A stretch of 64,000 nucleotides of DNA from Patiria miniata (taxonomy: Eukaryota; Echinodermata; Asteroidea; Valvatida; Asterinidae), in NCBI RefSeq assembly GCF_015706575.1, contig NW_024037050.1, positions 5,890,001 through 5,954,000 on the forward strand. Direction: 5' to 3'. A program made the translations under genes and the position numbers. Positions 32,607 through 41,984 of the stretch are shown one piece after another (position 1 is the first letter of the stretch; the number at the start of each line of letters is the position of its first letter). The notes under the pieces are model-generated. The model was not told where the DNA came from, did no database searches, and saw only the letters and a program-made list of their open reading frames with translations.

Positions 32607-33123
32607 GCGTGCACTACGTTATCTAAAGGAGCATAATGAATCGTATAGTGCAATTGAGATTAACTGTGAATGGGACAATCCTTTGAAAGATGAACATGAA
32701 AACCAAGAAGAGGATGAATCTGATAATTCAAGTGAAAGTGATGAAGACACTGATGTGGACACAGATAAAGAACGTCTGACAGGCATTGTTTACGATACAT
32801 GTTTGCAGCCAGTTAACATTGCTCAAGGTGCTTTGGATCAAGATTTTGACGATATCATGTGTGTTGCTCCTTGTGAACGAAATACCCCAGTCAGAGTGTT
32901 AATGGAGAAAGCTAATGAGGCCAAATGTTTCCCAGCATTATTTCTAACAGGCACCCCTATTTTCAGTGATGATCGTGATGTGAAATTGAGTCTGTCTAGA
33001 TATTTTCATAATAGGTTAATGAATGCAGATAATAGATTTGCAAGAAATATTCAGTACATTTTCTATGCTCAGTATCTGTCAGAAATCCAACAAGTAATGT
33101 CAAAAGTTTCAATTGCAATGTAA
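32572..33123 (+). CDS. Helitron N-terminal domain, truncated
   Basis: A 183-codon frame. An acidic stretch (ESDEDTDVDTDKE) precedes FPALFLTGTPIFSDDRDVK, LSLSRYFHNRLMNADNRFAR and YIFYAQYLSEIQQV, the core of the Helitron_like_N domain. In complete elements this leads to the HUH Rep nuclease and a Pif1-type helicase. Here the frame runs into a stop contributed by hAT-family sequence at about 33,118, so Rep and helicase are absent. It cannot move itself. Confidence 0.8.
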   Translation: MQYQYVSREHVERALRYLKEHNESYSAIEINCEWDNPLKDEHENQEEDESDNSSESDEDTDVDTDKERLTGIVYDTCLQPVNIAQGALDQDFDDIMCVAPCERNTPVRVLMEKANEAKCFPALFLTGTPIFSDDRDVKLSLSRYFHNRLMNADNRFARNIQYIFYAQYLSEIQQVMSKVSIAM

Positions 33124-33530
33124 ATGATGTAAATCTTACAGAATAGAAACTCAAAATTTGGCCATTTAAATTGTTGTATATCCCAAGGGCAAACACCTAT
33201 GAGCCTGATTCAAACGCCATTGATTTTGTTGTGTAATTTGCTTTCAGTGATACAAAACTTGAGATTTCTTTCTTTAAAAAAATAAAATTCGCCGGACTCC
33301 CTACAAGAGGAAACCCATTGCCAGCTGTAAATTTGTAAGCCAGGCACTCCAAAGCTCAGTGAATTCAACTAAAAAGATGTTAAAACTCCAACATAATCTT
33401 AGCCTTGTTTTAGTGATTTATATTTTATTACGTGTTTTGATAGCCGGCCTCGGCCTCGGCCTTGGCCTCGGAGGTTGTGGCCTCGGCCTTGGCCTCGGCC
33501 TCGGAGGTTGTGGCCTCGACAACAACACTG
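33118..33530. mobile_element. hAT-family end fragment
   Basis: This is an inverted copy of bases 3,953 to about 4,430 of the first hAT element: the same AAATCTTACAGAATAGAAAC stretch, the same GGCCTCGGCCTTGG array (33,443-33,520) and the same CAACACTG tip at 33,523-33,530. Only this end is present; the partner CAGTGTTG end was not found. Its inner border coincides with the truncation point of the Helitron. Confidence 0.8.
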
Positions 33531-33539
33531 TTGATTGTT

Positions 33540-33544
33540 GATGT

Positions 33545-33575
<31 letters not shown>

Positions 33576-34005
33576 AAAATAGCGCGTGGAGTAATTATAC
33601 AAAGGATAGTTAAAAAGAGTCAGGTGAGGATCTGCACGCGTATGCTGCTGTACTGTAAACTTATATAGTACAATTGTTACAAAAACCCATATAATAGCTC
33701 ATATCTCTAAAAGTAAAGGTCGCACACCATTGGCGCAATACAAGATATTGCTCGCTATACCCCCTTGACCCCAATGTGCATGTTTTTAGAAAAAAAACGC
33801 CCAATTTAAAAAAGCGCCCAGTTGGACGCTTTTGCCAGCACAATTTTTGAGTATCATAATGACGGGAAGTTCCCTTTTACGCAATCGCAGCGCACTGTTT
33901 TTCGGGATTTTCCCTTTGTACGCAATTATCCCCATGTGCTGTACACACAATGTACGTGGCATTAAATGAGCGTTTCAATGGGTAGGCGTGTTCAACTTCA
34001 AACTT
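33540..34005. other. Short GGGTTGA repeat, then unassigned sequence
   Basis: A small run of TTGAGGG units (about four) follows the hAT tip at 33,545-33,577. The rest shows no gene or recognised element. Confidence 0.5.
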
Positions 34006-34705
34006 CAAGGGGGCTGCAGGGCATCTTCTAGTAAATTTATTGTAACGAAACCTTAGGAAGTTTTAGACCTATTATTGAAGTGCCATTTAAAGCACAGAAC
34101 TGGATTATATCTCTGACGGTTGATTTTTTAGCAATTTTCAAAGGAAAAAAGGTCTTTTCATTGTAACTTCCGGTCTGATGACGTAATCATTTTTTTTTCG
34201 CGCACAGGTTTTGTCTGCATTAAGGTCATTATGTATATTAATTTTGAAGCGATTACCGCAAATTTGGAATTTTGGCATTTTTTTAACCTGCCGAGGGGCG
34301 CTCGAACACTTGATGGCGTCACCGATCATTTTTTTGGAAAGATCAACCCACCCACAGGCTAACATCGTTGAAAGCAAGTTCATATCTTTTTCCACTTTTG
34401 AATTATTAGGCACTTCCGGTTTCGACCGGAAGGAAGGGTCATGTGATTTAAGCATACAAGATTAATTGAAGAGCATGTATTATCATGTCGATTCCCGACA
34501 TTCATATTACTTTTCATGTTGACAAACAGTTCCGGAGAAGAAATGTGTCTTAAAGAATAATAATTAAAAAAAAAAAAAAAAAAATTAATAGTAAATTCTA
34601 ACAAAAACAACAGGTGTTGGGCTCATGCCCAACACCTAATAATATTAAATTCTTACAATAACAACAGGTGTTGGGCTGAGGCCCAACACCTAACTAGAAA
34701 TCTAT
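34006..34705 (+). repeat. Diverged composite repeat with AGGTGTTGGGC stem-loops
   Basis: It carries aged versions of the ACTTCCGGTCTGATGACGT, GAGGGGCGCTCGAA and CACTTCCGGTTTCGACCGG blocks. It then has an A-rich tract and two perfect stem-loops at 34,614-34,637 and 34,664-34,691 (AGGTGTTGGGC with its complement), followed by AACTAGAA. Confidence 0.7.
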
Positions 34706-36110
34706 GTCTGTTTGCAACAGAACATAGGGCTTTTCCGCAGTATGATTTGTTTTTATCAGTTATATGTCCCTGACTATGCATGAACATAAACTCAGTCAAA
34801 GTTAGCCGAAAATCGGCTAAAACGGTCACTGTGTACAGGATTTGACCTAGGCAACACGTGTTCTGCAGGCTGACTGACATACGATATGTAAAACGTACGT
34901 GCATGTACATGTACATTGTGGACGTCCTGTGCATGTTTTAAAGCAGAGGTGTTGTCAACCTGAAGTTTTAAATGTGCGCAGGGCATGTCCCAGTTCGCTT
35001 ATTGTCTCGAAGCTTTGAAATGTGTTAGACCTACCCTTAAAGAGACAATTAAAGTAAAAACTAATATAAAAACTGCCATGGTTGATTTTTTAGGAATTTT
35101 CAAAGGAAAACGGGTCTTTTCATTATAACTTCCGGTCTGATGACGTAATACGCCTAAAACTTCGCACACGTCTTAAGTGGGTCAAGGTTATCATATACAC
35201 CAATATTTAGGCGATTCAGACAAACTTCGCCACAGACATCTATTCAAAATACATTTTTGAAAATTTTCAACCTGTCGCTAGAGGGCGCTCGAAGAATGCA
35301 CGACGTCATCGGTAGATGATTTGAAGAATACTATCAGCCAAGAGACTAACACCGTTAAAAGCAAGTTCATATCTATTATCGCTTTTAAAATATAAGCCAC
35401 TTCCGGTTTTGGCCTTTTTCGACCGGAAGCAAGGGTCACGTGATTTCACGCACACTGAATGAAATAAAGAGCTTCATCTACTCTACCACTTGCCGGCAAC
35501 AGAATGCTACGGACGCGTACGGTTGATTTCTTGTGCATTTTTAAATATTAAAAGTGTCACAATTTAATTTCCCATAAATAAACACCGGATGACGTCATCA
35601 TGACGTCATCATTACACAATGTTGTTTGAATTAGGGTCTTTGATTGGACAAAGATTTGTGTAAATGAATTACTGGCAAAGAGTCAAAAATGCCCTTTGAA
35701 AATTTACAATTTTTTTTAAATTTCTGTGTACAAAGTCTATGGGAAAAATTAAATATTCAAAAATCTATAATAAATTAGTCGATGACGTCATCATGACGTC
35801 GCTCGTCCGCATACATCTATGCTGTATGGACTATGCCTATGCAAACTTTGAACGATATGCAACAAAGTTTAATGGCAAAAGTGGCGTGTAGAATAAACGT
35901 GTACAAAGTCTATGGGCTTTGGGGGAAAAAGAAGAGTAAGAAGAAAGAAAAAAATCAGAACAAAAAGAAAGGCTTTTCCGCAACTATGCGGAAAAGCCAA
36001 AACAAATCAGAACAAAAAGAAAGGCTTTTTCGCAAATTTGCCAACTAGAGCTGTATGTCTGTTTGCAAACAGAACACAGGGCTTTTTCGCATTTTACAAA
36101 TATTTATGTT
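34706..36110 (+). repeat. Composite CRE-palindrome repeat, copy 6
   Basis: A full-length copy in the same order as copies 1 and 4, 22 kb away from that cluster. It starts CTGTTTGCAACAG at 34,708 and includes the GATGACGTCATCATGACGTC pairs at 35,588 and 35,780. It ends in a purine tract and two stem-loops (GGCTTTTCCGC and GGCTTTTTCGC) at 35,968-36,045, then a CTAG word. Confidence 0.78.
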
Positions 36111-36319
36111 TCGTTGGTCCTTTTGCAATCAGTTTTCAGAGTGCATCATGCAGTTAAAGGTTGTTCAAAATGCTATTACATAGACTATGTTTTGGCTTGC
36201 TAGAAATCGAAAGCACCTGCAACTTATCGTTTTGGTCGTTTATATCAACGAATGTCACAAGATTTTGTTCATGAATCTGTTTAAATATAGAAAAGGGGAC
36301 ACTAAGGAAAAGAAAATAC

Positions 36320-36673
36320 CTCCCACACTTCATCCTGGTCAGGTCCGCAGTAGACGTATCCCTCATCCTGAGATGTCTCAGCCACACCCTTGGTGGAGTC
36401 GCTCATGTAGCATTGGCCCGTCTCTGGCGAGTAGCTGATAGACTTGCACTCGGCGCGAGTAAAGCAGCTCCGCAGACACTTGGCTTTGGATGACGTCTTA
36501 CGGGACACTCGCAAGCCGGCGTCCCCGCCACCAATACGGATCCCCTTTTCACACTGGACCTTAAAACTGCGGTGACCCCAATACGATTCTATGCCGTGGA
36601 TCCACGGTAGTACTGCGATGACGATGCATGCTGCTGCTGCTGCGTAAGGAAGAGTGGCCGCATTTGAGGCCAT
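36320..36673 (-). CDS. Orphan first exon: signal peptide plus PAN/apple domain
   Basis: The ATG at 36,673 opens 118 codons: a signal peptide ([14 protein letters not shown] onward, cut near WIHG), then a PAN/apple-like domain with six Cys (VQC, AKC, SC, EC, QC, YC) ending [16 protein letters not shown] donor follows in phase 0. It is about 85% identical to the first exon of the EGF-SRCR gene at 59.8 kb, and the duplication spans the 5' flank and the start of intron 1 (about 36,187-36,890 against 59,310-60,010). No linker, EGF or SRCR exon is visible to the left, where repeats begin at once. Reading through the donor adds only five residues before a stop, giving a possible 123-residue secreted protein. 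It could be the start of a gene with distant exons, or a partial duplicate. Confidence 0.7.
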
Positions 36674-37033
36674 GGTTTCCTTATCGTCAACTTATCGTCC
36701 TTCAATTAAAGATAAGAACTGAAATCCCAGAGTCCCTTAATCAAAGTATCAATTGATGGCCGTCTTTTGAGGACCCCTTTGTATTTTTTAAGCTGATAAC
36801 ACGGAAAAAATATCCGCGTATAAGGTACCGCAGAAAACAATTCTGGATGAAACTACATCTCACAATCAGTTTAACACTGCTGGCTGAGGTGAGTACCGTG
36901 CTGTTCACACAATGAGCCGTGGGTGATCCCGGTGGCTGTTTTATTACTGTCTACGTGTCACGCGTGGAAGCATATCTACTGCAAGTGGTTGGGTCCACCA
37001 ATGGAGCGAGCTCAGGCGCGAACTATATAGACC

Positions 37034-37890
37034 ATTATCAACTGCGCAATAGTCGTAGCCTTGTTGCCATTTTGTGATTGGACAATTAACGACGTTGAAG
37101 TACATGTACGCAAGTACGACGTACGGTACCATGTACACGTACGGGCGCCGCATGTACATGTTCATCGTACAAGACCAGATTCTGCAGGTTTTTGACACAT
37201 TTCGTTCACATAGTGATACATCAGAAAGGGGGAAAGAAAAACTTTATCATTTCACAAAACCCTACTGTGTATATATCTCGATTTTCAAATGAACATTGCA
37301 AGCTATCTACAATGATTCGTTGGACATTAATTTTGTGCATAAACTTTTGGAATGGAAGAATTACTTCTCTCTTTAAAAAAAAATTACTATATTATTCATG
37401 TATACTCATGCTTTCTTTAAAAAATTGTTTTACGACTGTAAATTTATTAATTTTATGTACATATTATGCGTATTAAATTGATCCCTGCTTTTCTTTTCAA
37501 ACATTGTTTTAATTTTAAAATAGTTAAAAGTTTTTAAAAATCCTCCTTAATATAAGTAAAAAGGACTGATGATGCTACCGCAAGAACTAATTACTTAACA
37601 CTTCAATTCCGTATTCACTTTCATGCATCTAAACGATCTCAAGATGTAATTATTATAGATCATTTGATGTTCACTTTTTTATGAAACAGACCGTCACTAA
37701 AATGATTCTGAAAGTATTGTATACTGAGTGCGGATCCCGGGTGCGTAGGCAGCGCTACTTGCGACCGCGCGGTAACCGACCGCGCTTGCAGCTACTTGCA
37801 CTGGAGATATGAAGACACCATCAAACGAATGTCGTTCATCGTCCAATCACAAAATGGCAACAAGGCTACGACTATTGCGCAGTCATTATC
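37034..37890. mobile_element. Foldback element with ~60-bp inverted arms
   Basis: The arms are 37,034-37,096 and 37,831-37,890; they share CTGCGCAATAGTCGTAGCCT and CCATTTTGTGATTGGAC in opposite directions. About 730 bp of AT-rich sequence lies between them, without coding potential. It sits upstream of the orphan PAN exon. No TSD could be fixed. Confidence 0.7.
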
Positions 37891-38301
37891 ATGTTGCGGC
37901 CATCTTGATTTTTTTCCCATTAAAATCAACGTAACCTAAGCGAGGCTAGAAGGAAAAATAGTCTGGTTCCTTTTTATTTATTTTTTTACAAAAAAACCAT
38001 TATCATTCAGTAGGGCCTACTGTTATTGGATACGGGAAACATGATTGAAATGGTGGCAGCATGATAAAGGTATATCTTTGACTAACTTCCCTCGAAGGAA
38101 GGATGGTTGGACTACTCTAGTTGACCATTTGGAACCAGACCATTGGGCACGGTTGCATCGCTGGTTACCAATAATCGTACCAATCATGATGCATGGACGG
38201 GGAGCCTGGACGAAGAAGCTTTCGTGATGACGTTTAGACCATTTGCGCAGGCGTAAGTTACGTCACATAAACAACCACTAGTCGACTAGTAGTCCTTGCC
38301 C

Positions 38302-38583
38302 AAACCTCGTCCCCAGGGTGTCGAGCAGTACCGGCGCCCACCACTACCTGCTCTCTCACCCTGGTATTGGATCATTTGCATGTGCAAGATTTTTGAACAC
38401 GTATGCAAATGAGGAACAGTCTGGTGCCTGGATATGCGTTACACATTAGCGTTTGCTTTTGTATGCGGTGTCGATAAAAATCCATTACTAACCAATTGCG
38501 GTATCCAGGAAGAAAGTTTCCTATCCAGGGTTTACTATTGGAAACGCGGTTGGAAATAAAGTAAGCACTGGGGACGAGGTTTT
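38302..38583. mobile_element. hAT-type MITE, 282 bp
   Basis: The ends are AAACCTCGTCCCCAG and its inverse CTGGGGACGAGGTTT. The flanks are a perfect 8-bp duplication CCTTGCCC (38,294-38,301 and 38,584-38,591). It is related, in opposite direction, to the element at 47,527. An 8-bp TSD points to hAT. Confidence 0.8.
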
Positions 38584-38759
38584 CCTTGCCCGTGCTTGCT
38601 CATAGGTGTGCACACCGGTAAATAGGCCTAAATCCGTCCGCCGAGCTCATGAATAAAAGTTATACCCTCAAAATATTGGGGGGGGGGGGTCATTTTCTGG
38701 TCTCGAGCGGTCAATCAATGTACAGCCTATGTCCAACCCATGCAGGTAAACTGAAGCTT

Positions 38760-39375
38760 ATGAGAAGTTATGTCAGTGCAATTTTGCATCTAATTGACCT
38801 GTACACATACAAAAACACAAAAATGACAGAAATGCAGTCGCAAAAAACATGTACAAACTTTATGAAACTTTCGGTAGCATATTTTTAAAATCACCAAAAC
38901 ATTTGGTGATGACATCATGATGATGCCAATACTAGGTGCATGTTTGTTTTTATTCTCTTACGTGAAAAGTAGCACGTCCATCTTGTCACAAGTTCCGATC
39001 ATGTCAAGTTGAGAGTGGAAAAGGGGAAAACATTCAAAGAGTATTTAAAACAGTCAATGTATGGCGTCATCATTAGGACCTTGGTAATACGCATATCTGC
39101 AAAATATCCTACGCGACCACCAAGTTTCATGACAAATCAAGCCTTGTCTTTAAAATAGCACACGGCACATTGATGAGAACACGATGTCAGATATTTCTCA
39201 CCATTCTTTGCCAGATTAACATCTTTATTAACCACCCAAGCTATTAACAACAAGAATTTCGAATTGAGCACATTTAGGTTATATAATGATTTTTTTAACC
39301 TTGACATTGAAGTAAATGTTAAAAATCTCATTATCTAAAAAATCACATTATGACGTCATCGTTATAATAATAATA
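38760..39375. repeat. Degenerate TGACGTCA modules
   Basis: Faded versions of the composite-family modules: GTGATGACATCATGATGATG, a TAGGACCTTGGTAATACGC line, a CCACCAAGTTTCATGACAA line and a final TTATGACGTCATCG. It has no genes. Confidence 0.55.
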
Positions 39376-39975
39376 AAAGAGAAATTTATAAAACGCTGAC
39401 AATCGCAGAAACGAATTCAATTCAAGGCGCTAAAACATATAAACACCAAATTTACATTTAACAACTTTACATAATAACAACCTATAACTTTACATGTACA
39501 AGCATACAAAGTGTCGTCGTAGTTCTACAGAGAGAAGTGTTTTAAAAAAAAATGAACCTGTTTTAGGCTATCTTCAATAAATTCTGAAAAATATTTTGCA
39601 CATCAAACTCAAAAGAGTAACAAAACAAGTTTAACAAGATTTTTTATCTCTCTTTGCTTGATAAGGACTCTAATTCCCATCATCAAGTCGAAGTAGCCTT
39701 TTGAATAGTGAAAATCACTCACAGCGCTACCATGTGCTAGTTTCATTGTCACCAACTCAAATCACTGATGAAACTATTAACGAGACGTTAACTTGAGTTA
39801 CAAACGTACAAAAATGACCCGTGAACGATATTTTGAGGTAAGAGATGCAGCTGCGATCGAGAGTCGTTAAGCCCCCAACTGCAACGCAGATACATATGGA
39901 TACATGGATACATTTCTTCTTGAGATATCGCCTGATTGACAAAGTTAATCTCAAGGCTTTACTTCCATCAAATAT
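39376..39975. other. No feature recognised
   Basis: AT-rich intergenic sequence. Only short chance ORFs. Confidence 0.5.
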
Positions 39976-40112
39976 GGGTGCATTGGAGTAGCTCATCCAG
40001 ATCGTCCCGTGCCGTTAGACCAGCTCTGACGTCATTCAGAGGATGTCGTGGCTAACCCGTCTGCCTCAGTGCCTTTATCTGAATCGATCCGGGTCAGCTA
40101 CTCGAACGCACC
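39976..40112. mobile_element. Small foldback element, 137 bp
   Basis: The imperfect inverted ends are GGGTGCATTGGAGTAGCT and AGCTACTCGAACGCACC, with a further ATCCAGATCG/CGATCCGGGT pairing inside. No coding potential. It is MITE-like, with no clear TSD. Confidence 0.55.
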
Positions 40113-41057
40113 GATGTATACACAAAGGTCTTTTTTTTTTTGTAAATGAGGGCGCTATAGCGAAGCCATTCTGGGAGTAATGATGTGTGTTTTCCTCATA
40201 GAGTTATACTATTTAAACATACAACTGTATGAGGGTTTTGCTACAATTCCACCATAATGCAAATCGACATCGAGCTACTTGTTTTAACCCCTTCTTTATG
40301 TTCACATCTGATATTCATTTTTATAATACCCGAAGCACTAGAAGAAGAAATCTAAAGTGTTATTCAACGTGGTATATCATATTGGAATAGTCTAGATAAC
40401 TTCTTAAAATCATCACCCTCCTTCTCTGTCTTTGTTTAAAAACCTTAATTCACATCCACTCAATTCTTATTTGAATAATTAGTTATAATTTATGAATCTA
40501 AATGTATGCTCTCGTCTCATACCAGTTTCTGTTTTTCTAGGTTGTGTCTTTGTGCGTCTGATTGTTGTCCATTTTGTCCTTTGTCGCTGTCTCTGTTTGT
40601 TTCTCGGTCATGTCCACTTGTCTGTCGATAGGTTAGGGTACAAAAGCGTGACGCTTCACCTTATACCTAAATGTTGTCGTTAATTTGTTTTCGAATTGAT
40701 CCATGTACATTATTATACACCATTACATAATTCATTGCACTTTGCAAATAGCTAGAAAGCCCGGACGTGCAAGATTGTGGACACGAACATCATTCCAATG
40801 TTTCACATAATATCGCGCAGCATATGCCAAATCCTATTCGCTGATTTGTTGCAATTAAACGGAATCGTGACTTCGTATTTCTCATTAAAATATTGACCTT
40901 GGGTGTAAGCTGCTGTGCATTCATTGTTACTGAATTAAAATAACAAACGATGCCCTCTAAGATGGCTGTTATGCACAATGTCTTTTGTTAATTACAATAC
41001 CATGACAACTTCAAAATGGAAAACAAGTGGGCACAATGTATAAAATAAAAATTTATG
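40113..41057. other. No gene recognised
   Basis: AT-rich intergenic sequence between a foldback element and a TTAA MITE. The small ORFs show no domain or codon signal. Confidence 0.5.
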
Positions 41058-41061
41058 TTAA

Positions 41062-41589
41062 AGGGACGATACAACATTTCCAAACATCAAAAAAACGAAA
41101 TGATCAAATTATCACGAAATACCTTACTGGATTGTTAGGGAATAACAGTCTAAAGCATCCTGTGAAATCGGCGCTCCTGCTGGTGTGCCAGCTGACATTT
41201 TCAAGAAAAATTGTATTTGTCCAACGCTTGTCGGCCGACCAGCGTTGGAGAAAACTGGCTGATTTTCAAAAACTGCTCCTAATTTTTCATATTTAGTTAT
41301 TCCGCATTTTCTCTGCAGATGATTACACACCTGTGAAGAGCTACAAGCCTGCCAGACTGATTCTCTGACCTTACAATTCCCAAAAGTCTATACAGATTGC
41401 TCCGTTTCATCTAAAGTGGTGTCAGGGAGCCAAACTACAAGAACATGATTGGTTTTCTTGGTCTGTCCATTATGTACAAGCCGAAAACGTGAAACAAGTC
41501 AGTTTAACAATATTTGCTTTAACATTTTAATCCTCCCAAATCCATTTATTTCTGAAAATTGCAGCAAAAACAAATGTTGTACATTACCT
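41062..41589. mobile_element. TTAA-flanked MITE, copy 2 (528 bp)
   Basis: It lies between TTAA at 41,058-41,061 and 41,590-41,593, with AGGGACGATACAACATTTCC at the left and the inverted match at the right. A central GTCGGCCGACCAGCGTTGGA palindrome lies near 41,220-41,250. It is 82 bases past the stop codon of the SRCR gene, so it may lie in or next to that gene's 3' UTR; a TTTATT (AATAAA on the gene strand) lies inside it near 41,545. Confidence 0.85.
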
Positions 41590-41670
41590 TTAATGTAAAT
41601 GCGGATCCCTTTTCTTTGCCCAATATTTTTCCTTTCACTCTTGAAAGATCGTACCTTCAAACTGTAGTTC

Positions 41671-41984
41671 TTAGGTCAGGTTGCACTTGACACTCGAATC
41701 TTCACCGTGTCCGCAGTTATGAGAACCCCATCCACTGTGGCCGCAAGCTCCTAGGCTAGCCTCGCTGCCACTACACGCCGTGTTATCCAGGTGTATAGCC
41801 CCCGTGCCCTGTCCATAGAAGGCAGAGGACCAGACCTGGGCGGCAGACGGGTAGCCAAGTTCACGGCAGGCTACGTGACCGTCGTTGATATCCCAACTGT
41901 CATCGCAGACCGTTCCCCAGACTCCGTTGTGGTAGACCTCCACACGGCCCTCGTTGGACAATGGACCATTCACCAGACGAATCC
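41671..41984 (-). other. Exon 11: second SRCR domain and stop
   Basis: It encodes [18 protein letters not shown] through [13 protein letters not shown] and a TAA stop. The [20 protein letters not shown] core is clear. Six Cys are present, the group A number, yet the domain is in one exon. Phase 1 acceptor at 41,985-41,986. Confidence 0.88.

Larger units (their letters stand above)
28450..33118 (+). mobile_element. Helitron, 5' part only
   Basis: Several consecutive plus-strand frames encode a K/R-rich region, a PHD finger, a C76-like peptidase domain, an OTU peptidase domain, Arg/Tyr-rich repeats, a DUF6570-like Cys region, and the beginning of the Helitron N-terminal domain (LSLSRYFHNRLMNADNRFAR). 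The Rep (HUH) nuclease and helicase that should follow are missing. The sequence passes directly into an end of the hAT family at about 33,118. Frame changes between the pieces suggest decay or lost splicing. The 5' start is approximate. Confidence 0.8.
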
